A DNA stretch of 64,000 nucleotides, from assembly GCA_036493735.1 (NCBI GenBank), contig DASXPH010000019.1:1-64000 (forward strand), read 5' to 3'. This document shows, piece by piece, positions 49,415 to 57,631 of the stretch; the first letter of the stretch is position 1, and every line of letters starts with the position of its first letter. Under the pieces are notes generated by a model, which had not been told where the DNA came from, made no database searches, and worked only from the letters and a program-made list of their open reading frames with translations. This DNA comes from AG2 sp036493735 (GTDB lineage: Bacteria > Gemmatimonadota > Gemmatimonadetes > Gemmatimonadales > Gemmatimonadaceae). The translations under genes were made by a program, and so were the position numbers.

Positions 49415-49974
49415 GCGGGCGCGCCCATCGCGCGCGAGCAGCAGTCACGCTCCGGAGGACCGAGGGGCTGCTGCCGTATCCGAGCGAGATCACCGCGGAT
49501 GCGCTGTTTCCGATTTATAGCGTGACGAAGACGCTAACAGCGGCGTGCGTGTTCCTGCTTGCCGAGGAAAACCTGATGTCTCTCGACGCGCCGATTGGTC
49601 TCTATGTCTCCGACGTACCGCTGCCGGAAGGCGTCACGGTGTCGCGCCTGCTGCGACACACGAGCGGGCTTGGCGATTACGGGCCGTTCGAACGCTATCA
49701 CGCCGCCGTGCGCGCGAGCCCGAGTATCCCGTGGACGAGAAGCGAGTTTCTCGAGGCCGTGCTGCTTACTGGTTTTCTCTTTCGTCCCGGCGAGGGTTGG
49801 GCCTACTCGAACATCGGGTACATGCTTCTCACCGGGTACGAGCTGAGCGTGACGACATTCGCTCGCCTGCCCGAAGACATGTTGACCGTTGCCGTTTTCC
49901 TCGACTCCAGCCTTCAACCCGGCGCTGCGCGCGACATCGAATCGAACGTCATGAAGGCGGTGTTCTCGCACTGA
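49411..49974 (+). pseudogene. Serine beta-lactamase-like hydrolase fragment
   Basis: Frame of 187 residues starting at the deletion joint. LFPIYSVTKTLTAACVFLLAEENLMSLD holds the Ser-x-x-Lys nucleophile, LLRHTSGLGDYG a family motif and GWAYSNIGYMLL the Tyr-x-Asn box. From there it jumps to TTFARLPEDMLTVAVFLDSSLQPGA, the sequence normally just before the end of such proteins, so the middle (about 150 residues) is missing, and so is the native 5' end. Not expected to be active. Confidence 0.65.
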
Positions 49975-49985
49975 GGAATAGTTTG

Positions 49986-50432
49986 CTAATTCATCACGCC
50001 GGTCGGTGCGGGCGATCGCACCGAGGAAGTGTTCAGTTCATTCAGGCTCTCCGTAGCCACGACCTCGTGCGCCGTCGGCGCGATCACCATCAACACCGCC
50101 GCGATCACCCCGACGACCACCACATCCGTAAAGTCCCGGTGAACTCCGTTCTGCCAGGCCTGAATGGTCTCGATGCCCATGACAGAAGCGTGGGCGACGC
50201 TCTGCCATGCGGCAAAGAGGATCACGTAGCGATACGCCAGTGGTTTCCTCGCGGCCAACACGAGAAAGACGCCGAGCGCAATGAAGAAGCTGAGGAACAT
50301 CGGCTCAGTTTCGTTTTTCATCACGAGCAGCCACTTGCTACGCCACAGATCCGTCAACAGTGGATACATCATCGCGATGTAAGCGACACCAACGAGTCCG
50401 AGGATGATCTGCCGCGTTCGTTTTCCTTTCAC
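49986..50432 (-). CDS. Membrane protein, DUF6632-like
   Basis: Protein of 148 residues with four spans (IILGLVGVAYIAMMYPLL, MFLSFFIALGVFLVLAA, YRYVILFAAWQSVAHASVMG, VVVVGVIAAVLMVIAP). The order WLLVMKNETEPMFLSFFIALGVFLVLAARKP and WQSVAHASVMGIE resembles the family I know as DUF6632, function unknown. The GTG start 50432 has GGAGG four to five bases upstream. It is the last gene of the leftward ECF sigma operon, 20 bp after its neighbour. Confidence 0.7.
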   Translation of the reverse strand: MKGKRTRQIILGLVGVAYIAMMYPLLTDLWRSKWLLVMKNETEPMFLSFFIALGVFLVLAARKPLAYRYVILFAAWQSVAHASVMGIETIQAWQNGVHRDFTDVVVVGVIAAVLMVIAPTAHEVVATESLNELNTSSVRSPAPTGVMN

Positions 50433-50451
50433 GATGCCTCCGAAGTAGATG

Positions 50452-51597
50452 TCATGGAGATGACGGCTCTCGCTCGAGATCGATTCTCCCCACCAGCACT
50501 CGCTTCAACTCGTTCGGCGCCGAGATCTGGAGCGGCAAGAAGTAGCTGATCCACTCGTCAGGCACGATATAAAAGATGCGAAGCCCTGGCGTCTCGAAAT
50601 AGTTCCCCTTCCACGTCTCCAGCATCGCTTCGGCCTCGTCCTCGTAAAGCCCCGCGGCCATGAGGGACTGCTTCATGCCGCGCCGCAGATCCGCGCGCTT
50701 CTCGCCATAGTCCTTGTCGGTGAATAGCGGGATCCTCGCGAGCTCGCGCAACGGACCGCTCTTCGCGATCGAAAGCGCTCCCTGCTCACGAAAGGCGACG
50801 CTGCCATCGGGGCGGATGTCGGCGAGCCACACATTCGCGATCGTTATGGTCGGGCTGCGCATCCACTCCAGGAGCCTCGGCGCCCGTAGCCGCACGTCAC
50901 GGTCAGTCAACTCCGTCTGCATCAGGGCATCGAGGTGCGCCACTCCTCTATAGAACAAGTACTGCTCACTCTCCCGCGATCCGACGACTACGCCCGCCGA
51001 GCGCACCTGTCGTGGTGCGAGCCACACGTGCATGTCCGTTCGAGGCACGCGAACGCCGTCCTGCAGGGTGACGCCACGCCAACGCAGCCCCCCGACGACG
51101 TAGTTGTCCAACACCTCGCCGTTCCACCCCGGTCCATACGCGGCCGCCCCCAATTTTCTGTTGATGCGGTCGCGGTCGAGGTCGACGGACGGCTCGGCGC
51201 TCGGATAGAACTCGTTCAATACCCCGCCACGAAATCGAACGCTCACGTCGAATGGAGCTACCGATGCGCCTGTCGGCGCGTGGAAATAGATGACCGGCGT
51301 CTCGAGGCGCATGGTCACGTCTTGCCGCCCTGGCGCGACGACGGACTTGAGGAGCGGCTGCCCAACCTTCTCGACCGTCGCCGGCGGCTCGTACTGATGC
51401 ACGAAGGCCGGCAGCACCTCCGCTGGCGTGATGTGATTGAGCCGTCCTTGCGGCGTCCCGTCGGGCAGGTGACGCGTCGTGATCGTCCCCCATTCATGCA
51501 CGACGAGCGGCGGCGACTGGCGCGTCGTGTGACTGCGGACGACCCCCGCGGCTATCCCGCCGGCAGCGAGCAAAGAGAAGATTATGCGTGTCATCAT
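50452..51597 (-). CDS. Secreted VHEWGT-motif protein
   Basis: Protein of 381 residues. A signal peptide (MTRIIFSLLAAGGIAAGVVRS) precedes VVHEWGTITTRHLPDG, a conserved mature start seen in secreted proteins of Planctomycetota, Gemmatimonadota and relatives. Further conserved-looking parts are TPVIYFHAPTGASVAP, NEFYPSAEPSVDLD, QYLFYRGVAHLDALMQ and ETWKGNYFETPGLRIFYIVPDEWISYFLPLQIS. The function is unknown to me. It starts two bases after the stop of the Spy-like gene and is therefore cotranscribed with the ECF sigma operon. An opposing frame of 274 codons is a shadow. Confidence 0.8.
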   Translation of the reverse strand: MMTRIIFSLLAAGGIAAGVVRSHTTRQSPPLVVHEWGTITTRHLPDGTPQGRLNHITPAEVLPAFVHQYEPPATVEKVGQPLLKSVVAPGRQDVTMRLETPVIYFHAPTGASVAPFDVSVRFRGGVLNEFYPSAEPSVDLDRDRINRKLGAAAYGPGWNGEVLDNYVVGGLRWRGVTLQDGVRVPRTDMHVWLAPRQVRSAGVVVGSRESEQYLFYRGVAHLDALMQTELTDRDVRLRAPRLLEWMRSPTITIANVWLADIRPDGSVAFREQGALSIAKSGPLRELARIPLFTDKDYGEKRADLRRGMKQSLMAAGLYEDEAEAMLETWKGNYFETPGLRIFYIVPDEWISYFLPLQISAPNELKRVLVGRIDLEREPSSP

Positions 51598-51599
51598 GG

Positions 51600-52007
51600 T
51601 CAGCCCCCGCGGCGCATCGCCGCCAATCGCTGTTGCTGTTCCGGTGTGAGTACTTGCTCAACTTGCCGGCGGACCGAGTCCAGGAGGTCCCGCAGCCGCG
51701 GCCATGTTTCATGGAGAATCGAGTCCGTCCGCGGGCGATTCGCCGCCATTATTGCTTGAATGCGGGTTCGCTGCTCCGGCGTCAGCTGCAGTGCTTCGTA
51801 AAGAACGGGAATTCCGCTCCCGGCCATTTTCATGTTCTCGACGACCTGTTCCGTCCGCACAGGCACACTCTCGACGAGCTCCGGCGGACGCGAGACGACG
51901 CGCCAATGCTCGATGGCGGCGCCCGACAGTGCGCCGGCGGCAAACACCAGGGCGAGCACCGCCAGCCCCTGCACGCGCAGTCGCGCCACCATTGGTTGCG
52001 CCGTCAC
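51600..52007 (-). CDS. Spy/CpxP-like LTxxQ-motif periplasmic protein
   Basis: Protein of 135 residues. An N-terminal anchor (LRVQGLAVLALVFAAGALSGAAI) is followed by helices with two LTxxQ motifs: ALQLTPEQRTRIQAIMAANRPRTDSI and QVEQVLTPEQQQRLAAM, the mark of Spy/CpxP/zinc-resistance proteins that chaperone or sense envelope stress. The start GTG 52007 overlaps the TGA stop of the upstream membrane gene (GTGA), so translation is coupled. In the operon it may report envelope damage to the sigma/anti-sigma pair. Confidence 0.75.
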   Translation of the reverse strand: MTAQPMVARLRVQGLAVLALVFAAGALSGAAIEHWRVVSRPPELVESVPVRTEQVVENMKMAGSGIPVLYEALQLTPEQRTRIQAIMAANRPRTDSILHETWPRLRDLLDSVRRQVEQVLTPEQQQRLAAMRRGG

Positions 52008-52342
52008 CGTCCGATCTCCGGCAGCAGCTCCGTCGACGGCGGCGGCACCGTACTCGTTATGCGGTCGGCGAGAACGGACGGGACGCCGAGCCCTCGCGCG
52101 AGCTGGGTCGTTGCGTTGGGCATCCCACGGCGCGGCGGAGGCACGCGCCGCAGGACGATCGAGCAGCCGATGGCGATCAGCAGCGCCGCCGCCAACGTGG
52201 GTCGCCACCAGCCGGCGATCTGCACCAGCGTGCGGCGTTCGCGTCGCGCCGAGAGCAGTGGCGCACAGCGCGCGTCGATGCGCGTGACGAGATCGTCGAG
52301 CGGCGGCACTAGCGAAGCGAGATCGATCGGATCGTCACTCAT
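52004..52342 (-). CDS. Single-span membrane protein, putative anti-sigma factor
   Basis: Protein of 112 residues with one span (PTLAAALLIAIGCSIVLRRV at about 48-67). The cytoplasmic N-terminal part (MSDDPIDLASLVPPLDDLVTRIDARCAPLL) is helical and the periplasmic tail short. It begins within the last eight bases of the ECF sigma gene, the usual position of an anti-sigma. It lacks a zinc anti-sigma His-Cys signature, so the call rests on context. Confidence 0.6.
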   Translation of the reverse strand: MSDDPIDLASLVPPLDDLVTRIDARCAPLLSARRERRTLVQIAGWWRPTLAAALLIAIGCSIVLRRVPPPRRGMPNATTQLARGLGVPSVLADRITSTVPPPSTELLPEIGR

Positions 52343-52907
52343 GGTCTCTTCGATTCAATTGATGCAGATCACCGAGCTGCGCCCGCAGCTTTTGCCGCGC
52401 GACGAAGAGCTGTTGGCGCGAGTGCACTTCCGAGATGCCGAGCGCCTCGGCGATGGCGGCGTGCCTCCATCCCTCCATGTCGTGCAGGAGCACGACGTCG
52501 CACTCGGCGCGACTGAGCTGGGCGAGCGCCGAGCCAAGGCGCGCGCGCAGCTCGGAGCGCTCCGCGTCGCGTGCCGGATTGTCGCGAGCGGCGGCATTGA
52601 TGCTCTCCAACGCGTCGCTTTGCCGCAGCCGCTCCCGCCGCTGAGAGTTCTGCGCGGTGCTTCGCACGATGGCGAAGAGCCATCCCGCGAAACGCGCGGG
52701 CGACCGACACTGGTCGAGCCGCTCGATGACGCGCACGAACACATCCTGACACACGTCCTCCGCATCCAGGCGATCCTTCACCACCGACAATGCCACCGCG
52801 AATGCCGGCCGCATGTACCGGCGCACGAGGGCATCGAACGCGTCGGGGTCTCCGAGACGTGCGCGCTCGACGAGCTCTGCGTCCGTGGCAACGAGGTCTT
52901 CGGCCAT
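52335..52907 (-). CDS. ECF RNA polymerase sigma factor
   Basis: Sigma factor of 190 residues. Region 2: DAFDALVRRYMRPAFAVALSVVKDRLDAEDVCQDVFVRVIERLDQCRSPARFAGWLFAIVRSTAQN. Region 4: ALAQLSRAECDVVLLHDMEGWRHAAIAEALGISEVHSRQQLFVARQKLRAQL. It heads an operon with a membrane protein, a Spy/CpxP-like protein, the VHEWGT protein and a four-span protein, so envelope stress is the likely signal. Upstream on the minus strand a GGAAAC at 52942-52937 could be an ECF-type -35 box for autoregulation; the -10 is not clear. Confidence 0.92.
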   Translation of the reverse strand: MAEDLVATDAELVERARLGDPDAFDALVRRYMRPAFAVALSVVKDRLDAEDVCQDVFVRVIERLDQCRSPARFAGWLFAIVRSTAQNSQRRERLRQSDALESINAAARDNPARDAERSELRARLGSALAQLSRAECDVVLLHDMEGWRHAAIAEALGISEVHSRQQLFVARQKLRAQLGDLHQLNRRDHE

Positions 52908-53024
52908 GCGACACTAACAGGGACACCCTGCTGGACGTTTCCGTTAGAGGCGGCCAACGTGTTCATCTTGACGATGACGCCCCGTGGCCAGATGCTCCGA
53001 CGCGGAATACTCATGGCGGATCGA

Positions 53025-53873
53025 ATGAAAACGACACTCGTATTGGCTGCAATGATGGCGTGTCCTGCGATCCTGGTCAGTCAAGACCGTCCCGGAGCTG
53101 CCGCTCCCGACAAGGCGCACGGCGAGATCGTTTCATTTCCGAGCGGCACGCTCACCCTTAAGGGCGTCGTATACAGGCCAGAGGGTAGGGGACCGTTTCC
53201 CGCAGTTGTCTATAACCATGGAAGCGCTGGCGGCATGCTTTCCCAGGGCGCCTTCGACTCACTCGGGCCAGTCTTCGCCCGGCGTGGATGGGTGTTCTTC
53301 GGGCCCTATCGCCGAGGGCAGGGATTGAGTGCATCGGCGGGCCCGTACATCGGCGATCAGATCAGCGCCGCCACGAAGGCTGGCGGGCTCGATTCCGGCG
53401 CGGCAACGATGATCAAGCTGCTGTCCAACGAGCACCTGAGTGACCAGGTGGCGGCACTCCGGTGGCTTCGCACACAGCGTTTCGTAGATGCTAAACGCGT
53501 GGCGGTTGCCGGCACGTCCTTCGGCGGCATCGAAACGGTGCTCGGCGCCGAGCATGCGGACTATTGTGCTGCCGTCGATGCTGCTGGCGCCGCTCAGAGT
53601 TGGACCGACGCGCCTGCCCTTCAAACGATGATGCTCGACGCGGTCCGCCGTGCGCGAGCTCCGATCTTCTTCATGCAGGCGGCGAACGACTACAACCTGT
53701 CACCGAGCCGAGCGCTCGCGGCCGCGATGCGGGATGCCGGCAAGGAATCCGAGATCAAGATCTACCCGCCCTTTGGCGCATCAGTCGCTGATGGCCACAG
53801 CTTCGGATATTTCGGGAGCGCCGTGTGGGCCGACGACGTTTTTCGTTTTCTGAACAAACATTGTGGCAGCTAG
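53025..53873 (+). CDS. Secreted dienelactone hydrolase-like alpha/beta hydrolase
   Basis: Protein of 282 residues from ATG 53025 (ATG 53013 is the alternative). The signal peptide is MKTTLVLAAMMACPAILVSQ. The fold shows LTLKGVVYRPEGRGPFPAVVYNHGSAGG (oxyanion region), the nucleophile elbow VAVAGTSFGGIE (Gly-x-Ser-x-Gly), the acid in FFMQAANDYNLSP and the His in VADGHSFGYFG. All three triad residues are therefore present; the nucleophile is Ser rather than the Cys of true dienelactone hydrolases, so an esterase or peptidase role fits better. A giant frame extending back to 51588 is a shadow of the opposite operon. Confidence 0.87.
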   Translation: MKTTLVLAAMMACPAILVSQDRPGAAAPDKAHGEIVSFPSGTLTLKGVVYRPEGRGPFPAVVYNHGSAGGMLSQGAFDSLGPVFARRGWVFFGPYRRGQGLSASAGPYIGDQISAATKAGGLDSGAATMIKLLSNEHLSDQVAALRWLRTQRFVDAKRVAVAGTSFGGIETVLGAEHADYCAAVDAAGAAQSWTDAPALQTMMLDAVRRARAPIFFMQAANDYNLSPSRALAAAMRDAGKESEIKIYPPFGASVADGHSFGYFGSAVWADDVFRFLNKHCGS

Positions 53874-53930
53874 GTCAATGCCGTGCCCTCCCCTTCGCTG
53901 CTCTTGACCCAGATTTGCCGCCGTGCGATG

Positions 53931-54677
53931 TCAGGGCGCGGACTCGAGGGCAAAGAATCGCTCCGGCGGGGCGACAAAGAGCGCACCTTTCATCTCGAGG
54001 GCCACGGTGCGAAACCGCTCCGCGACGTCGCGTGGTACGACGACGCGGGTGAAGAGAATGGTCGCGAACATCTCGCCGCCGGGCAGCTCGCCGCCGAATC
54101 CAATCACCGACTTCACGCCAAAAGGAATCACAAAGTCGTCCTGCGCCGGCACCGCATGGCTCCCGAGCGCATCTTCGACGTAGAAGATGCCATACGTCTT
54201 GGCGCGGATATCCACTACGGACGGGGTGGACGGCGACACGAGCTGCTCTACTGGGACGCCGAACTCGCGGAAGAGCTGCGCAATCATTGGCGCGCGTTCG
54301 ACGAGGCTGACGCTTGCGAGTGGTATCGCGCGATGGCGTTCCGACAGCTTCCGTGAGTTCCAGGTCGCTTTTGCTCCGGCCGTGCCGAACAGCACGAGGC
54401 ATCGCGTTGCGCTGTTCAGCGTCGCGTCCGCACCAGCGGCGCGTTTCGCGAAGGCCTGGAGCTCGGGGGGAAGCAGCCCCAGCGGATGTGTCTTGTAACA
54501 GCGCACCAGAACGCATCCACGCTCCGATGGTTCGTCGCCGTCGAGACCTTCGTACAGGGTTTCGCACACCCGCTGCGCCGCGCCCTCGAAGGACTCCGAC
54601 GCCGAAATGATGGACCGCAGCTCGCGGCCGCATCGCAGCATGTCGGCGATATCGAAACGTGTCAGTTCACAATGCAC
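53931..54677 (-). CDS. Stand-alone sensor-like protein (GAF/ligand-binding), unknown
   Basis: Protein of 248 residues. Segments such as RSIISASESFEGAAQRVCETLYEGL, CVLVRCYKTHPLGLLPPELQAFAKRA, CLVLFGTAGAKATWNSRKLSERHRAIPLAS, KTYGIFYVEDALGSHAVPAQDDFVIPFGVKSVIGFGG and GEMFATILFTRVVVPRDVAERFRTVALEMKGAL have a GAF-like alternation of helices and strands. I think it is a sensory domain usually fused to kinases, present here alone. The start is GTG 54677 (or ATG 54641); no ribosome site. Convergent with the hydrolase gene. Confidence 0.5.
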   Translation of the reverse strand: MHCELTRFDIADMLRCGRELRSIISASESFEGAAQRVCETLYEGLDGDEPSERGCVLVRCYKTHPLGLLPPELQAFAKRAAGADATLNSATRCLVLFGTAGAKATWNSRKLSERHRAIPLASVSLVERAPMIAQLFREFGVPVEQLVSPSTPSVVDIRAKTYGIFYVEDALGSHAVPAQDDFVIPFGVKSVIGFGGELPGGEMFATILFTRVVVPRDVAERFRTVALEMKGALFVAPPERFFALESAP

Positions 54678-54756
54678 CGTGATTCCGGCGTGAGAAGCGT
54701 GCGGCTGTGACGTCTAGTGGAGGACAGGCGCCCACCATTCAATACGCAAGATCCGC

Positions 54757-54983
54757 ACGCTGCCGATGCCGACTGGCCGCTGTGCGGAACACTGGCCACT
54801 GGGATATTGCGCAGGATGTCTTTGCGATGTAAAGTAGTTTACATTGCCTGCTCACAATGCGATACGCCCTCAGGATTCTCCTCGCCATTGCCTCGACTGC
54901 CGCGATCGCCGTGGTGGCGCTCGTGGCGTTCCTCGCCATCGAACGCTCACGACCGCTGACGCTGCCGATGCCGACTGGCCGCT
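54757..54983 (+). repeat. 25-bp direct repeat flanking a gene start
   Basis: The sequence ACGCTGCCGATGCCGACTGG followed by CCGCT occurs exactly at 54757-54781 and again at 54959-54983, the second inside the hydrolase gene (Thr-Leu-Pro-Met-Pro-Thr-Gly). The 200 bp between them include the gene's promoter region and start. A recombination here would delete the promoter and start. Confidence 0.7.
54827..54844. promoter_or_regulatory. ATGTAAA-GTAG-TTTACAT palindromic operator
   Basis: Perfect 7-bp arms separated by GTAG, ending 12 bp before the ATG of the hydrolase gene at 54857. The element stands exactly where a repressor would block initiation. No dedicated regulator gene adjoins it. Confidence 0.5.
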
Positions 54984-56095
54984 TTGCCGTCGGGCGTCTC
55001 ATCGCGGACTGGCGTGACAGCACGCACACCGACTCTCTCGCACCACAAGTCGGAACACCGCGGGAACTGCTCGTGTGGATCTGGTATCCGGCCGCCACGA
55101 ACCTGCGCTCGCGCACCGAGCCCTATACGCCAGCGTTCCTGATGGCTCACGAGGGCGTCGATCACACCCCGGCGATTCTCCGACTCCTCACGCGAGATCC
55201 CGCCAAGGTTCGTGAGTACAGCGTGGGGAGTGCGCCTGTTGCATCGTATGAACGCGCTTACCCCGTGCTCGTCATGCGGGGAGGCGCGTCGGCGCCCGTC
55301 GTCAACTACTCGACGCTGGCTGAGGACCTGGCGAGCCATGGCTTCGTCGTCGTCGGCTTCGACGCGCCGTACCGCACGACTCGCGTCGTATTTCCCGACG
55401 GTCGGGCATTTGCGCGATTACCGTCGAACAATCCGGAGCTCGCGTTCGGCAATGCCGACTCGGCCCGGCTCATGAATCGGCTGCTCGACGCGTGGACGTC
55501 CGATATCGCCTTCGCGATCGACCGGTTGGCGCAGCTGAACGCCGCCGACTCGTCCGGGCGCTTCACGGGCCGCCTCGATCTCTCGCGTGTCGGCGTCTTC
55601 GGGCATTCGTTAGGCGGCGTCGAGGCGGCACAGTTCTGTGTCGTCGACGCACGGTGCAAGGCGGCGGTAAATATCGACGGCGCACCCATCGGACGCATCG
55701 TCCACGACACCATCAGGCAGCCGTTCATGTTGCTGCTCAGCGATCATAGAAGCGACAACGACCCCGAGAGCCGGCGTGTCGTGATAGAGATCCGCTCGCT
55801 CTACGGCCGAGCTCCATTCGACCGTCGCCGGAGCGTGTTCATTCGCGGCGCCAATCACTTCACATTCAGCGACGACGGCGCGCTGCTCAAGAGCGGCTTC
55901 GTTAGGCGCGTGCTTCGGCTCGCCGGGCAACTGCATATCGATGGCCGGCGGCAGCTCGAGGTCACGTCGTACTGTCTCGGCACATTTTTCGAGACGTATC
56001 TTGCGTCGCCATCGCCGCGTGCGCCGTGCCCGACCTCGAGCCCCTACCCCGAGCTTCAGGAGTTCGAGCGAGACAGTACGCCGACTCCGGAATGA
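54857..56095 (+). CDS. Membrane-anchored alpha/beta hydrolase (PAF-acetylhydrolase-like)
   Basis: Protein of 412 residues. One N-terminal span (ILLAIASTAAIAVVALVAFLAI) anchors an extracytoplasmic hydrolase. RELLVWIWYPAA is the PAF-AH family opening; GFVVVGFDAPYRTT precedes the nucleophile elbow RVGVFGHSLGGVEAAQF (Ser in Gly-His-Ser-Leu-Gly-Gly); the acid is likely in KAAVNIDGAPIG and the His in RGANHFTFSD. The Leu of HSLGG is encoded by TTA as part of CGTTAGG (55608-55614). A palindromic operator lies just upstream. Confidence 0.88.
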   Translation: MRYALRILLAIASTAAIAVVALVAFLAIERSRPLTLPMPTGRFAVGRLIADWRDSTHTDSLAPQVGTPRELLVWIWYPAATNLRSRTEPYTPAFLMAHEGVDHTPAILRLLTRDPAKVREYSVGSAPVASYERAYPVLVMRGGASAPVVNYSTLAEDLASHGFVVVGFDAPYRTTRVVFPDGRAFARLPSNNPELAFGNADSARLMNRLLDAWTSDIAFAIDRLAQLNAADSSGRFTGRLDLSRVGVFGHSLGGVEAAQFCVVDARCKAAVNIDGAPIGRIVHDTIRQPFMLLLSDHRSDNDPESRRVVIEIRSLYGRAPFDRRRSVFIRGANHFTFSDDGALLKSGFVRRVLRLAGQLHIDGRRQLEVTSYCLGTFFETYLASPSPRAPCPTSSPYPELQEFERDSTPTPE

Positions 56096-56123
56096 TGCTC
56101 GCACACCCAGCGGAGGTCCGATC

Positions 56124-56420
56124 ATGCAGCGACTAGTTTTGCTCGCCGGTCTCGTCGTCGGCATCATACTCGGCTACATCGACTCGCGCCCGTTCTGGGA
56201 CGATACCGGTGTGACTGCCGTTGCAATCCTCGTCAGTAGCCTCGTCGTCGGCGCGTTAGCACCGCAACGACCATGGGCCGCGGCGCTGGTCGTGGGTGTT
56301 TGGATTCCGCTCTTCGGGATTCTGACCCGTGCAAATTACGGCTCCCTCCTCGCACTCGCGTTTGCGTTCGCGGGCGCGTACGCCGGCATGTTCCTGCGGC
56401 GGGCGGTCGTTCCTGTGTGA
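56124..56420 (+). CDS. Small membrane protein, unknown (98 aa)
   Basis: From ATG 56124 with GGAGGT six bases upstream: LVLLAGLVVGIILGYIDSRPFW, AVAILVSSLVVGALAP, AAALVVGVWIPLFGIL and LLALAFAFAGAYAGMFLRRA give three or four spans, a typical small hydrophobic protein of unknown function. It follows the hydrolase gene by 28 bp and is presumably cotranscribed. Confidence 0.65.
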   Translation: MQRLVLLAGLVVGIILGYIDSRPFWDDTGVTAVAILVSSLVVGALAPQRPWAAALVVGVWIPLFGILTRANYGSLLALAFAFAGAYAGMFLRRAVVPV

Positions 56421-56429
56421 CACGACGGC

Positions 56430-57422
56430 TCACAAGCTCGCCAGCGCTCTAGCAAACTCGTTCCCCACCAGCCGGAATCCGGCTTCGGTCGGATGCAGCT
56501 CGTTGTCCCAGTCGTTGCGGTACTTCGGACCGTTGCTCAGCAGCGGCCGTAGATCCAGATAATGAGCGTTCGGGAACTGCGCGGCGACTCCGGCAATGAC
56601 GTCGTTGAATCGATCGATCAGCTCCTGCATGGCGGCAGTGTTTGCGCGCCGATTCTCGAGCTCCTTCTCATCGAAGCCTGGCTTGAGCCATGGGCCAGGA
56701 AATCCCCAATGCCATCCGAAGACGCTGAAGCCGCGGCCATCGGGAACGGGATGCGCGTAGCCATGCATGAGTATCGGCAACGGCGCCGTGAGATAATGTG
56801 AACACGTTTCGTTGAGGCGCGTGATGATGTAGATGTACGCCGCGGGGATGCGCTTTCCCAGCACGCCATTCACGACGTCGTCATTCGTAATCGGGAGGGA
56901 CGAGCCAGCGTGGTTCAGCATCATGCCGAATTCCACGCCCGCGATGTCGTTCCCACCGCCGGAGAGCAGAATCGCGCGCGGCACTACTCCGCGCCGCAGC
57001 GTCTTCTCGAGCACCCTCACGAAGCCGTCGAGCTCAGCAACGTTGTACGCCATGTTCTCGATGCGATCGCCGGCATGGGCGACGGATTCGATCTCGTACG
57101 CGTGCTCGTCGTTGAGCATTTTGAGCACGTCATGAAGCGGATAGTCGAACCAGGAATCTCCCTGGGCGATCAGGGTGCCGCGTGATGGCGCGCCAACCAG
57201 CGCGCGCTGGACGTTCGGCTTGATGTCCGGCTGCTGACGGGTCGCCCGTGGTGCGGCTTCTCGCGTCGCTGCATCGGCATGCCAGCGCTTCCAGACACTG
57301 GCGCGACCACGCAGAAAGCGCCGCGTCACCGCTCGGCTATTCGCCTCGGTCTCCTGAATCTCGGAACGACTGAGCTGCTGACTCTTCGACTTGGTGGTGC
57401 GGCGGGAGGATCGCTTGGGCAT
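56430..57422 (-). CDS. SGNH/GDSL-type hydrolase
   Basis: Protein of 330 residues. Block I is LIAQGDSWFDYPL (Gly-Asp-Ser nucleophile), block III LLSGGGNDIAGVEF (Gly-x-Asn-Asp), and the closing Asp-x-x-His block WDNELHPTEAGF. The N-terminus MPKRSSRRTTKSKSQQ is very basic and lacks a signal peptide, so it is cytoplasmic or otherwise retained. The central part (GYAHPVPDGRGFSVFGWHWGFPGPWLKPGF) is Trp/Gly-rich and could shape the acyl pocket. Substrate unknown. Monocistronic, convergent with the small membrane gene. Confidence 0.88.
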   Translation of the reverse strand: MPKRSSRRTTKSKSQQLSRSEIQETEANSRAVTRRFLRGRASVWKRWHADAATREAAPRATRQQPDIKPNVQRALVGAPSRGTLIAQGDSWFDYPLHDVLKMLNDEHAYEIESVAHAGDRIENMAYNVAELDGFVRVLEKTLRRGVVPRAILLSGGGNDIAGVEFGMMLNHAGSSLPITNDDVVNGVLGKRIPAAYIYIITRLNETCSHYLTAPLPILMHGYAHPVPDGRGFSVFGWHWGFPGPWLKPGFDEKELENRRANTAAMQELIDRFNDVIAGVAAQFPNAHYLDLRPLLSNGPKYRNDWDNELHPTEAGFRLVGNEFARALASL

Positions 57423-57549
57423 GGCGGGCTTGGCTGTGGACGTCCAAGGAGTGAAGGCAAACGCTCAACGGATGTTAGTGAAGTACAAACAGGTTCGATG
57501 CAAGTCGGGCAAGCGGTAGAGGCCTTGACGCACCGCCAGGGCGATAGTC

Positions 57550-57581
57550 AGATTATCTACCTATGAGCCGTAGATAACCTG
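57550..57581. promoter_or_regulatory. Inverted repeat upstream of ADOP gene
   Basis: Arms CAGATTATCTAC (57550-57561) and GTAGATAACCTG (57570-57581) pair with one mismatch around eight bases. Located 50 bp before the ADOP gene at 57632, the only ADOP gene here with the full N-terminus but no PadR partner, so it may be the site for a distant regulator. Confidence 0.45.
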
Positions 57582-57631
57582 ATTATTGGCGGGGAGCGCG
57601 CCGGGGGTCGGGCGCGCGGGAGGAACGGCTG

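Noticed and set aside
51588..53024. Long rightward frame merging into the hydrolase gene
   Set aside because: It is antisense to the ECF sigma operon, Arg/His/Pro-rich, and the hydrolase has its own signal peptide start at 53025.
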